Shown here in pieces: positions 8,538-17,859 of a stretch of DNA of 28,742 nt. Position numbers and translations under genes: made by a program. How positions within the stretch are numbered: position 1 is the first letter of the stretch; each line of letters opens with the position of its first letter. The notes beneath the pieces were generated by a model. That model was not told the DNA's origin. It did no database searches and saw nothing but the letters and a program-made list of their open reading frames with translations. This DNA is from Chrysochromulina parva (Eukaryota > Haptophyta > Prymnesiales > Chrysochromulinaceae): positions 1 through 28,742 of the forward strand of contig PJAB01000368.1 in NCBI GenBank assembly GCA_002887195.1, written 5' to 3'.

Positions 8538-8776
8538 GTCGGCTCAGCGAGGGCGGGCGGCGGTGACCAGGGCGACAAGGGGAAAAGGGCGTGAAAGAGC
8601 CTCAGAGCTGACGGTGTTAAAAGAGTGTTCCGTTAAACAACTCGGCGGAATCGGGACACACCCGGGGCACGGAAAACTCGATGTGCCTCGCAGGACATTC
8701 GTGACTTCCAAATTCGTACAGTTTCTGCAACTGGTCCGAGTCTTTTGCAATCGAGTCAAGTGAATCGGAGGCCATC
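8538..8776. promoter_or_regulatory. Divergent intergenic region, likely bidirectional promoter
   Basis: These 239 bases separate the starts of two divergently transcribed genes (proline-rich surface protein, minus; thioredoxin-like membrane protein, plus). No conserved ORF is apparent. A single CAAGT-type motif (GAGTCAAGTG, about 8752-8761) lies shortly before the plus-strand ATG, echoing the motif near 3162 and 24386. No TATA box is obvious. Confidence 0.4.
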
Positions 8777-9961
8777 ATGCCCCCGCGGACCAAGACGCCA
8801 ACGAAATCTTCGCGCCCGAGCACGTCGCCGGCTCCATCGCGTCCTCCATCCGCCTCTCCGGCACGCAAGGCGGCGTCTCCTAAGCCATCGGCGAAGAAGG
8901 CCGCGGCCAAGGCTGACGAGGCCACACCCGCAGCTGCAGCCATTGAGCCTGATGCAGAGGTCGCAGCTCCTGCTGCGACGGTGCCTGAGACGAGCAACGG
9001 CAATGGCCATAATCCCGTCTCTCCCGAGGCGCCTAGCAGCGGCCCGCAGTGGGCGCTTCCGCTCTGCATCCTGGCGACTATAATTGCGATCGTCGTCGGG
9101 GCTGCTGTCTGGCCTGATGAGCTCCAACTGGCGCCGATGAAGGTTACGAAGATCGGACCGGACGCCTTCGAACTCGACAAGCTTGAGCTCAAAGCATCCA
9201 AAGACGGCTACACCGGCAGCAACCTGGTGGTCTTCACCTACAATGCCAGTCTGAAGCCCGACTGCCCTGCGTGCACGGCGCTGGACTCGGTGACCGGCAG
9301 CACCGAGTTCAAGAGCAAGGTCGCGAATTGGCGACACAAGAAGGTGCTCAAGATGGGCAAGATCCTATGCAACAACGCGAAGCAGAACACAGATCTGTGC
9401 GAGCGCTTCAGCGCCGTCGTGGGCGCGGGTGACGACCTCAGCCCCGTGAATGCCATCAAACCAACAGTCTTTGTGGAGGGCAGCCGCCAGATGAAGCCGG
9501 CAGCAGACGGGTACGCCGGCAACGTGCTCGTCCTCTTCACCCAGGAGTCCTCGGCAGAGGCACCGCCGTGCGAGCCGTGCCAGAAGCTCGACGCCCTTAT
9601 CACTGACCCGACGTTCCAACGTCGTGTGGCTGCGTGGCGTAAGCGCGGCCTCACGCGCATCGCCAAGGTCTACTGCAACAAGCAGAGCGAGCTGTGTGAG
9701 CGATTTGGAGTGACGGGCTCGAGCGGCACCGAGCCAGGGTTGCCGCACGTCGTGTGGTTCAAGGGTGGCGAGGAGCAGGGTAAGTACGAAGGCGGGCACA
9801 GCAGCCTGGAAGACTTTGACAACTGGGTCTTCACGCATTCCATGCCGCACGTGCTCTGGTTCAAGCATGGCAAGGAGGCCGTCGCGTACGATGGCAACAC
9901 ATCGAGCGTTGCGGATTTCCACAAGTGGGTCGTCGCAAAGAAGGACAAGGCTGAGTTGTGA
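8777..9961 (+). CDS. Single-pass membrane protein with two thioredoxin-like CxxC domains
   Basis: The intact frame has 394 residues and starts at an ATG preceded by GGAGGCCATC. Residues 1-90 are Pro/Ala/Ser/Lys-rich and probably disordered; 93-112 form one transmembrane helix (LCILATIIAIVVGAAVW). Two thioredoxin-like modules follow: the first with CPAC at 163-166 after the strand LVVFTYNAS, the second with CEPC at 265-268 after VLVLFTQES. Each is followed by a second Cys pair in a (I/V)xCN...LCERF segment. The end (about 357-386) repeats the last third of the second module (PHVLWFKHGK against PHVVWFKGGE) without a CxxC. The basic N-terminus suggests N-in topology with the redox domains in the ER or secretory lumen. 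The C-terminus KAEL resembles, but does not strictly match, a KDEL-type retrieval signal. A disulfide oxidoreductase role is inference. Confidence 0.75.
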   Translation: MPPRTKTPTKSSRPSTSPAPSRPPSASPARKAASPKPSAKKAAAKADEATPAAAAIEPDAEVAAPAATVPETSNGNGHNPVSPEAPSSGPQWALPLCILATIIAIVVGAAVWPDELQLAPMKVTKIGPDAFELDKLELKASKDGYTGSNLVVFTYNASLKPDCPACTALDSVTGSTEFKSKVANWRHKKVLKMGKILCNNAKQNTDLCERFSAVVGAGDDLSPVNAIKPTVFVEGSRQMKPAADGYAGNVLVLFTQESSAEAPPCEPCQKLDALITDPTFQRRVAAWRKRGLTRIAKVYCNKQSELCERFGVTGSSGTEPGLPHVVWFKGGEEQGKYEGGHSSLEDFDNWVFTHSMPHVLWFKHGKEAVAYDGNTSSVADFHKWVVAKKDKAEL

Positions 9962-10501
9962 GACGGTCTCTGACAGCAATGCGTGTGCGCGGCTTCCCGG
10001 ATCTCTCGCGAGCTCGCGCGTCCGCCTGGGCCGTCGCGGTCGTGTCTGAAAAAATCACATCAGTTTCGAAAATGCACCGCATTCCCTCCTTGTGTGCGAG
10101 CATGCGATGCACAGGGGGGTGCGGCACCTGGGGGATGGCACGCGCAAGCCGGGCCGACCGCATGCAAACGCGTCCGGTTCGGGCTTTCGGGGGTCGCCTG
10201 AGTCGCCTGCGGTGGCGGCCTGGCGCCTGCGCGCTGCGGCGGGCGCAGGCTCACCATGCGCGCGCACGCGCGCGTACCGATGGGCGGCGCGCGCACACAA
10301 CCGCACAAATACAATGACAAAAGGGGTGTTCAACACGCTCGCAGTTCTGCGGAGAGCTTCGCATGGTGCAAAACACCGAGGGCAGTCCAAACCTCGGCAA
10401 GGGCACAAGACGTGGCGGCGGAGGGGTGTGGCAAGCTTTCTCGAGAGAGCTCGCATGCAAGTCCCCGGCCGCCACGCGTGCGCGTGCGCCCGATGACCGA
10501 C
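9962..10501. other. Intergenic, GC-rich, no supported gene
   Basis: This follows the thioredoxin-like gene. Several overlapping frames cross it on both strands, but none shows a recognisable domain and their compositions are the Arg/Ala/Pro mix expected from GC-rich noise. It contains a 21-nt alternating purine/pyrimidine stretch at 10256-10276, noted among the findings. Confidence 0.45.
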
Positions 10502-10918
10502 TTACGGCTCTGGCGCCAAATCTAAAGCCAAATCGTCCCCGGCGGCAACTTGGCATTGCGCCAGCGACGGTGTCAGGGGAAGCAGCACCCCACGCTCGCT
10601 CTCGCACAGGCGCAGGGGCACGGTGGCCGTCACGACGAGATCCGCCGCCGCCAGGCTGGGCGCCGCGATGCTGGCGAGCAGCGCTGCCGCCTCGATGCTC
10701 ACGCGTGATGCCGGCTGTGCCTGTTCAAGCAGCGCCTCCACCAGCTCGACTGACTCTAGGCGCAAAGATTCGCCATACGAGCCGCAGTCGCGGTGGATCC
10801 ACTTTAGGCGCACCGCCGTGGCCCTGGCTGCGGGAGGCTCGCGCGGAGGAACGCCCGCGCCTGCGCAGGCATCCACCTGCCATCCCAACGAGCGACCGTG
10901 GACAAGATGAAAGCGAGA
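10502..10918 (-). CDS. Uncertain hypothetical exon or gene fragment
   Basis: An open frame on the minus strand ends at a stop at 10502 and is open back to 10918, but has no ATG. Its composition is more protein-like than its neighbours: WIHRDCGSYGESLRLESVEL, then helix-forming VEALLEQAQ, and an end rich in Leu and acidic residues (GDDLALDLAPEP). A plausible 3' splice site (GATGGCAG|GTGGATG, near 10879) lies inside it, so it may be the last exon of a gene whose first exon is in 10919-11347 and was not recognised, or a decayed remnant. No family was recognised. Confidence 0.3.
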   Translation of the reverse strand, partial: SRFHLVHGRSLGWQVDACAGAGVPPREPPAARATAVRLKWIHRDCGSYGESLRLESVELVEALLEQAQPASRVSIEAAALLASIAAPSLAAADLVVTATVPLRLCESERGVLLPLTPSLAQCQVAAGDDLALDLAPEP

Positions 10919-11347
10919 TCACACGCGCACAATCAAGACTCTAGGGGCAAGGACTGGCGCGCGACGTTTGCGCAGCGGCGATGGGCATGGGTTGAACCCA
11001 TATCGCGCACCCCAAAGCACGCACCTTTCGCCTCGGTGGCCGCCGCATCCCTTGACCCGACGGAGGTGAGTGGCCCGACGAACACGTCTAGTCGCAAAGT
11101 CAATATCTCCGACGTCGAGGTCAGGACCTGATTTGATTGTGCATTAAAGCCGGCTCTCAAACGTTGACGGAACTCTAATTTAAACGAGAGTGAACTGGAA
11201 ACTTCCTGCGGACTCTTCGGATACTCCAGGCACCTCGTCTCCTTTCTCCGACGACGGTCGACGGACGGCCCGAGGCGCGGTCCGACGCGCCGTCCGACGA
11301 AGCGACGATCGGCGTCCCGAATCACAGACTCGAAGCACACCTTTCAC
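10919..11347. other. Intergenic, no supported gene
   Basis: This lies downstream of the axonemal-type gene (minus) and upstream of the uncertain frame at 10502-10918. It includes an AT-richer patch (TAATTTAAACG near 11176) and a CGACGG-rich stretch (11249-11310). Nothing recognisable as a gene or RNA was seen. Confidence 0.4.
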
Positions 11348-14300
11348 CTACCCGATCTTTGGCAGAGGGGCCGCGCGAAAGTTGGGCGACTTTCTCATCT
11401 GTGGGGTGAGCAGCGGTGATGACACGGAGGCGGCGAGCAGGCTGTTCACCGAGCCTCCCTTGAGCCGCTGCGTGATGGGAACCCCAACGGGCGTTCGCGG
11501 CGGCGGCGAGCCGGTAGGGCTCATCGCACGCCCGCCCGGGCTGCCAGCCAAGCCGCCTGAGCTGCTCGCAGCTAAGCCGCCCGGGCTGGCCGATCCGAAG
11601 GGCACGGCGCCGGCGCCTCCACTCCAGCCTGGTGGCGGTTCGTATACGGAATCGGCGGCGGAGCGCAGCTTGGAAGCGATGTCGGCGAACAGGTTGTGCG
11701 CGATCGCCGTGCGAATGAAGGCCTCGGCGAGGATGGCGTCCGTCTCGTACCCGAGCATCTGCTCGGAGAGAGCGAGTGCCTCGTCGTACAGTTTGAAAGC
11801 CTCGCCCTCGGTCACATTGGGCTTGCGCACCTTAATCATCTGAATGAACTCGTCGAGTTGAAGGATGCCGTCCCCGTTGTCGTCTGCCTCGAGGAAGATG
11901 GACTGCAGCTGCTTCGAGATGCCGATCTGGGCGTCCTCCCACACTTGCATCATCACGGTCAGGAACCAATCGAGATCCACGCTGGCGCTCGACATGCCGG
12001 GAACCAACGGCATGTCCATCTTGCCGTTGGGCGAGCCCGCGCCCCCTTCGGTGGCCGCCGCCTTGACGCGCGCACTCAGCTTGTTGAGCAGCACCGTGTC
12101 GCGCACGAGGAATTTGAGGGCCTCTAGCACCTGCACCGTCGACACGCTCATTTTCTCGGCGGAGAGTGCCACCTCGATCTGAGTGCGCTGCTGGCGTCCC
12201 CACGCCGGGAAGAGGGCGTGCAAGCAGAGCACACAAAAGTCTGCCTGCGGAGGCGGCCAACAGCCTCCTGAGTCGGTGGCGATCCCCGTGAGCGAGCGGA
12301 AGGCGTGCACGCGGTACGGCATCGCGTAGCGGGGCTGCTTGGCCACCTCCATGAGCGTGGCAGCCAGATTGTGCAGCGCCTGCACCGCGTCCGTGCGCCG
12401 CCCGTGGCGCGTGGCCAAATAACGCCAGAGCTCGTCGCGCACGCACATGCGCGGGCGCTCACTACGGCGCGATGCGCCATCCGAGTCGACCTTCATGGCG
12501 AGGGAGCCTCCCACCACGCGGAGCAGCTCGGCCGTCGAGAGGAGCGTGGTGTAGGTCATCTTGCGGCGGAGCATCTCCGCCATCGACGCCCCGCCGCCGA
12601 GCTGATGCTGCACGCCGCTGCCGCCGCCCGCTTGGACCGACCCGTCGGACTCGTCCTCCTCGGGGACCTCAACGGGCGCAGGCGAGGCAGCCAACGAAGG
12701 CGAGGCGAGCAGGTACGAGCCGTCTGCTGCCCCTATCTCCCCAATCTCCTTGTGCGTCTGTTGGCGCACCTGGCGGCGCGAGCCAATGGTCGCTCGAGTC
12801 GATCCATCCTTGCGCTTGATCGGCGCCATGTCAAACACGCCGTCGCGAGCGCCCTCGGGGGTAGGCGGCTCCCGGGCGCCGTCGCGAGCGCCCCCGGCCA
12901 TGCCCGCCTCTCGCGCTTGCATTTCGCCCCCTCGGACGCCGTAGCGCTCGACATAGCGCTCGAGGATCGCCTTGAGCTCCTCTGCCTTGAGGGACTCGAG
13001 CATTGCATGCATCGTCTGGTGCCGCTCCTCGGCGCTCGCATCTCCCATAAAGAGAGTCTTCGCCTTGCGCAGCACGGCGCCCAACTCGGCGCCCGTCAGA
13101 TGGCTCGTCGAGAGCTCCTGCATGTGGAGCAGCGCCTCGGCGCCATGAGTGTCGGCGGCCATGTGCTGTATGACGTGTCCGATTCCCTCGCCAGAAAAGG
13201 AGGCGAGGAGGTCGGCGCCGAGCACGTACTGCATCGAGGTCGGGAGCCATTCGATGAGCGCAGCGAGCAACTCCTCACGCCACGCCTCCGCAATCTCCTT
13301 GGGAGGGTCGTCTAAGGCGACCCTGAGGAGACTCCCCACCTGCTTTGCCGTCAGCTCGTCCTTGAGGCCCTTGAGCATGAGCTCGAGCTGCTCGAGCTTC
13401 TGCTCAGGAGAGGAGACGGGTCATCAGTGGTCATCAGTGGTCATCAGTGGTCATCAGTGGTCTTCAGGGTCATCAGTGGTCATCAGTGGTCATCAGTGGT
13501 CTTCAGGGGTCATCAGTGGTCATCAGGGGTCATCAGGGGTCATCAGTGGCAGCTCACATGCTCGGACGAGGAGAGGCCCGTATCGCCACCTTGAAGAAGA
13601 GCGTCCGCGCCCTTGCCGCTCTTGCTCGGCATCTTCATCATGGCCATGGACACCATGGCAGTCTTCATCACCTGGGAGGTCTTGAGTATCGAGCGCGAGT
13701 CGAACTCGGACTTGACCACGGCGGCCTTGCGGTTCCATTCGAGCTCGCGCCGGAGCACCTGCATCTTCTGCGCCATCGAGCGGTTGGCAAGCAAGAGCTC
13801 CTGCAGCCGCTCCTCTTGTGTTGCCTTCTCCTCAACGTCGGATTGTGTCTTGAGTGCGGAGCGCGAATGCATCTCGGCGACCGCGAGGAGGAGCCTCGCG
13901 ATCCAGTCGTCGTAGCGACTCCGGATCGTGTCGAGAAGCTCACCGCGCTCCGCGCACGTGACGCGCACCTGACGCGCCACCTCTGCGAACGCCGCGTCCC
14001 ACGCGACCATCTGGTCGCCCAGACTGTGCGATGCGGCCGCCAGCTGCTGCTTCAGCTGGGCCTCGAGTCGGATCACTTGCTCGCGAGAGGACGGGTTGCT
14101 CTCCTTCGCGCGCGCCAACGCCGCTCCGGGTGACCCGCGCGACTCGGCGAGCAGGCCAGGCGGAAGCCCGAGCGCACCGGGCGTCGACGGGCGCGAGCGC
14201 GGCCACGAGCCGGGACTATCCTCGGATCGGAGACGCAGGGAGTCGATGCTGGCCGACGGGTCGAGGCCCGCAATCTGCAGGATCATCGCGCTCGGCGCGG

Positions 14301-14670
14301 GTGGCACGCGCGGCGGATTCGACATGCTGTGCGGCAGCCGCTGCTCGCCGAGCAGCTCGGCCATGTCTGGCGTGGCCACATGTCGCACGCTCTGCAGGTC
14401 AAGCTGTGGCCGTGTGGCCGGCGAAGCGCCACCTGAAGCAGAGCCGGACGACTCGGTCTCCTTCCAGATGACGCGCCCGCCAGGGTAGACGATCGGCTTC
14501 TGCGTCTGGGGGTCGGGTGCTCGTGGCCGCTCGGACTGCTTGTAGGAAGAGACCTGCCTGTGCGTGGGCACGGGCGGGTAGTGCAGTTTGGCTAGGCTGC
14601 TCTCGCCGGGCAGCATTCTCATGTCGTCGAGCAGAGGTGGGAGGCTCGTCGGCGTGTTTATGAGCACCAT
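11348..14670 (-). CDS. Large coiled-coil and EF-hand protein, TSNAXIP1/axonemal-like (two exons)
   Basis: Exons on the minus strand are 14670-13558 and 13399-11348, joined in phase 0, about 1054 residues. The ATG at 14670 is used because the frame's earlier opening codon is not ATG. After a Pro/Ser-rich region, a helical segment reads EVARQVRVTCAERGELL followed by RSRYDDWIARLL. It resembles the conserved RQV-x-C-x-ERG-x-LL motif shared by TSNAXIP1 N-terminal domains and axonemal dynein light chain p28. Coiled coil continues across the junction (EWNRKAAVV...SSSEH|KLEQLELMLKGLKDEL). Exon 2 is mostly helical and includes one canonical EF-hand loop (DDNGDGILQLDE, about residues 876-887) followed by helices; the Ser/Pro/Gly-rich tail is disordered. 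A flagellar or cytoskeletal role is inferred from that motif only. The translin-related assignment is tentative. Confidence 0.65.
13400..13557 (-). repeat. Intron of 158 nt built from CTGATGACC-type repeats, GT-AG
   Basis: On the minus strand it begins GTGAGCTGCCACTGATGACC and ends CTCCTCTCCTGAGCAG. Between them are about a dozen 10-nt units, (CA/CC)CTGATGACC, with two variants reading CTGAAGACC. The motif is the same as in the intron at 893-973 of the unrelated kinase gene. There is no long exon copy at the ends; only GAGCA is shared. Splicing joins SSSEH to KLEQLEL in phase 0. Confidence 0.85.
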
Positions 14671-15006
14671 CGAGCAGCACCGCAATTGTGTGCCAAGCGA
14701 GCCCGCCCTCGGGTTTCCATGAATTCAGCCGTGCACGCACGGGATAATTATGAAACGGCTTTCGGAATGTCTGACTCCGGCTGAATACAATGTACCCCCC
14801 GGCGGCGGGTCCGCCTAGTTCTAGAGAGCTCTCTGGACTCTTCTCTCGATCACTCACCGCTGTCGGACGCCCCGCTACACCGTGCACGGTCCAGGACCGT
14901 GTAGAGACTGAACCGTACACGACACATCTCCCCGGCTGCCCGGCATGACACTGTGTCACACACAGGACACGATGGCTTGATTTTGAAGACCACCCTCGTC
15001 AGAGCC
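14671..15006. promoter_or_regulatory. Intergenic with overlapping palindromes, upstream of the coiled-coil gene
   Basis: These 336 bases lie between two minus-strand genes. The 12-bp palindrome ACCGTGCACGGT (14879-14890) overlaps an 8-bp inverted repeat, CACGGTCC-A-GGACCGTG (14885-14901), with further ACCGT copies close by (14911-14916). The site is about 210-230 nt before the ATG at 14670. A dyad site for a DNA-binding protein is possible. No ORF is supported here. Confidence 0.35.
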
Positions 15007-17658
15007 TCAGAGGTACGCCCCCGCTAGCCCGGCCAATCCCTCCTGGCCCACCTTGCGCGCGGCCACTGCGCAGCCGCGACGGAGTGCCTCTTGCGGCGGC
15101 GCCCCGGTGGCGATTGCCGCGAGGCTGCTCCCGATGAAGGTGTCGCCTGCGCCCGTCGAGTCGACCACCTGCTCGACTCGGCGCGCGGGCTCGTAGTACG
15201 CTATTGGCTCCGGGGCGGCGCCCAACTCGGCGCCCCGCAGCTCGACAGCAAACGCGCCGGTCGACCCCCACGCGCACACCCACAGCGCGGGCCGCCGCGG
15301 ATGGTAGCTCGCATAGGCGCCGTCGTGGGCGCTCGTGTCGGCGCCGTCGTGGGCGCTCGCATCGGCGCCGCCTTGCTCAGCACGGCGCTCGGCACGCGTG
15401 CCCAGCGCGATCAGCGTCCGCACGGCGAGGTGGTCGCGAAAATCGACGCCGTTGTGGGCGCCCATGGCGCCGTCATGGGCACCAAGAGCGCCGTCGTGGT
15501 CACCAATGGCGCCGTCGTGGGCACCATGGGCGCCGTCGTGAGCGCCCGGCTCGACGCGGAGCTCGGCGGCGTGCTTCTCGACCCACTCCCGGCTAAAGTA
15601 GGCCACGTCAGCATGCTCGATGAGGGCGAGCGCGTCCGAGAGGCTGATCGCGGGCTTCTCGAGCTCGATCGAGATTTGCCATGCCTCACCCGCCGCCCGG
15701 CGCGCTTGCACGGCACGCGTCATCGCACCAACGCTCACGACCTCCCGCCCTTCAAAATGGACAAACCCTCGCTTGCCCGGCGCGGGCGCGGGCAGACGCG
15801 CACTTAGGTGCGCGGGTGAGAGCTCTCTGAGACCGCGCCGGCAGCTCACGATCGTTCGCGAGCCGCTCGCACGCGACTGCACGATGGCTGACGTGGGAAC
15901 TCCGGGCAGTAACGCGCCCGCGGCGGCGCCCTGCGCGCCGGCGGCCACCTCGGCCACCTCCTCGCGCAGCGACGTGTCCACGCCGTGCCCCTCGAGGTCT
16001 CCGAGGACGAAGTCCGTCTCGGGCACAGTCGCGCGCGGCGGCACGGCCCCCATCCAGCACAAACGCGTCGCGGCGCCCGAGGCATGCAGCATCTGTGCGG
16101 CCACCACCGCACTATTGGCGGCGTTGCCGCCGCGCCGGCGACGCACGTGAGTCGCACGCACCGCCGTGTCCTCAGCGGGGTAGGCCGGCACGTGATGGAT
16201 CTCGTCGAGGTAACAGCCGCCCACGATGACGACACATGCGAGGGGCGTTGCGGCGGCGGCGGCAAGGGCGGCCGCCACGGAGCCCGCCGCCGGCGGCGGA
16301 CCAGCCGTCGAGGCCGCCGCCGACGGCGGCGGCGGACCGGCCGTCGGGACTGACGGCGGCGGCGGCGGTGGAGGCGCCGGTACAGCTACTTTGACGAATG
16401 CGGGCAGTACTAGGCCTTTGAAGCCGAGATTTACAATCTCGGCTTGCTGGAGCCCCTCCATCGAGAAGCCTGCGTCCATAGACGGGCAGCGACCGAGCTC
16501 GACGCCCTGGAGCGCCGGCGCGAACGCCGACGCCGAGCCGAGGAGCGAACGGGTGATCGAGGCGACGCAGAGCATGCCCTGGTTGTCGCCGTTGACCAAG
16601 ACGACGAGACCCCGAGGACCGCGATCGGCGTCGGGTCCGTCGAAGCACACGAGCAGTACACCACGAAATCCGTCGTTGGCCGCCTGGTGCAGCATCCATC
16701 GGTTCGGTCGCGCTCCGTCCTCCGAGGCCACATCAAAGACGAACATGCCGACGCCCATACCGGCACTCATGAACGCTTCGCTTCCGCGATCGGGACGGCG
16801 TGTGAGCACACAACGTGCGGCCGCATGCGAGATGCCGCCGCAGCCACCCGGCCGACGGTAGGCAAGCGCGAGCTGGCGGAGCCAGTCGAGCAGCGCCGCC
16901 GACGAGCCCAGCGCGCCCGCGGCCAGCGGAGGGAAGTTGAGGCGACCGCCGTCGACGCGCGTGCCGTCATCCCGATAGCCGTCGGCATAGTGCTTGCCCG
17001 GCGACTCGTGCGCAAAGGAGAGGCCCAGGGCGCAGCTCGTGCCGCATGCGGCGAGGTGCTCGTCCATGAGCGCCGCCATCGGCGTCTTCTCGCGCGTCTC
17101 GAGGAGGTGCTGAAGGATCAAGAAGCCGCCACCCGAGTAGCCGAAGACGTGGCCTGGCCGTTTGGTCACGAAGAGCGGCGCGTAGCCGTGCGGTGCGGGC
17201 GCGTCTGACCTGCCGCTGATGAGCGCGAGCATCGATGGAAACTCTTGCGAGCGAGGGATGCCATTGACGTAATGCATCTGCGGCCCTGTGTGGTCCATGA
17301 GATGTGTCAAAGTAACCTCGTCGGCCCATTCCCGCGGGCAGCCCTCGGCGGAGACAAGACGGTACGGCGAGCCCGCCTCGGCAAGCAGCGCGTTCACGCT
17401 CGTGTCGAAGGAGATACCCCGATCCGAAAAGTACTGGTATGCGAATACCGCGGCGATCGGCTTGCTCAGCGAGGCAATCTCAAACCAAGTGGAGTCAAAG
17501 ACAGGAGTGGAGGTCTCCCGCGAGGCGAGTCCGGCCACCTGAGTGCAAACCACCGAGTCACCGTCGCCAGTGGGCTTCAGCACGGCGAACGAGGCGCCCG
17601 TGACCCCAAATTTGCGCAGCGCGTCGTCGACTAGGCTCGGGTGCACAAGCTCTGGCAT
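15007..17658 (-). CDS. Fusion: class C beta-lactamase-like serine hydrolase + ketohexokinase-like pfkB sugar kinase
   Basis: One uninterrupted 883-residue frame starts at ATG 17658. Residues 1-410 follow the beta-lactamase/esterase (PF00144) fold: nucleophile motif SLSK (Ser63, Lys66) after FEIA, the Tyr motif as YSG (174-176), and HQAANDG (324-330) in the place of KTG. Such eukaryotic members are usually esterases or peptidases rather than lactamases. A Pro/Ala linker spans about 425-475. Residues about 476-883 are a ribokinase-family kinase closest to ketohexokinase: VVIVGGCYLDE, RRGGNAANSA, FVHFEGR, ISIELEKP, ADVAYFSREW, and the catalytic GAGDTF with Asp839. Ketohexokinase phosphorylates fructose at C1. 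The kinase domain carries an insertion of HDGA-type repeats (about 705-740 and 766-790). Both active sites look intact. I know of no such fusion; substrates are inference. Confidence 0.85.
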   Translation of the reverse strand: MPELVHPSLVDDALRKFGVTGASFAVLKPTGDGDSVVCTQVAGLASRETSTPVFDSTWFEIASLSKPIAAVFAYQYFSDRGISFDTSVNALLAEAGSPYRLVSAEGCPREWADEVTLTHLMDHTGPQMHYVNGIPRSQEFPSMLALISGRSDAPAPHGYAPLFVTKRPGHVFGYSGGGFLILQHLLETREKTPMAALMDEHLAACGTSCALGLSFAHESPGKHYADGYRDDGTRVDGGRLNFPPLAAGALGSSAALLDWLRQLALAYRRPGGCGGISHAAARCVLTRRPDRGSEAFMSAGMGVGMFVFDVASEDGARPNRWMLHQAANDGFRGVLLVCFDGPDADRGPRGLVVLVNGDNQGMLCVASITRSLLGSASAFAPALQGVELGRCPSMDAGFSMEGLQQAEIVNLGFKGLVLPAFVKVAVPAPPPPPPPSVPTAGPPPPSAAASTAGPPPAAGSVAAALAAAAATPLACVVIVGGCYLDEIHHVPAYPAEDTAVRATHVRRRRGGNAANSAVVAAQMLHASGAATRLCWMGAVPPRATVPETDFVLGDLEGHGVDTSLREEVAEVAAGAQGAAAGALLPGVPTSAIVQSRASGSRTIVSCRRGLRELSPAHLSARLPAPAPGKRGFVHFEGREVVSVGAMTRAVQARRAAGEAWQISIELEKPAISLSDALALIEHADVAYFSREWVEKHAAELRVEPGAHDGAHGAHDGAIGDHDGALGAHDGAMGAHNGVDFRDHLAVRTLIALGTRAERRAEQGGADASAHDGADTSAHDGAYASYHPRRPALWVCAWGSTGAFAVELRGAELGAAPEPIAYYEPARRVEQVVDSTGAGDTFIGSSLAAIATGAPPQEALRRGCAVAARKVGQEGLAGLAGAYL

Positions 17659-17859
17659 ATGTTTTGCAAAAGGCGAGCGGTGTGGGAGATGTGAATCTCA
17701 AATGACATTGTACCTAAAAGACTTGATGGAGCTCACTCCCTCTTGCCATGGAACTGCCTGCACGCATTCCTCTGCTACGCACAGGTTTTCACGCACCTAC
17801 CGGTACGATCCACCACACTGAAAGGGAGGTTACAGAATCTTGGGGACGCCACGGGCGGG

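Noticed and set aside
10092..10944. Plus-strand frames in the region after the thioredoxin-like gene
   Set aside because: Arg/Ala/Pro-rich, overlapping each other, no domain, no convincing start.
12305..13315. Plus-strand frame of 336 residues
   Set aside because: Antisense to exon 2 of the coiled-coil gene; no recognisable domain.
13417..13547. Decamer array as a plain minisatellite
   Set aside because: It sits exactly between a GT donor and CAG acceptor that restore a coiled-coil frame, and the same motif occurs in other introns.
15007..17658. Antibiotic-resistance beta-lactamase
   Set aside because: The fold is shared with eukaryotic esterases and peptidases; the KTG motif is replaced and the protein is fused to a sugar kinase, so resistance is not supported.
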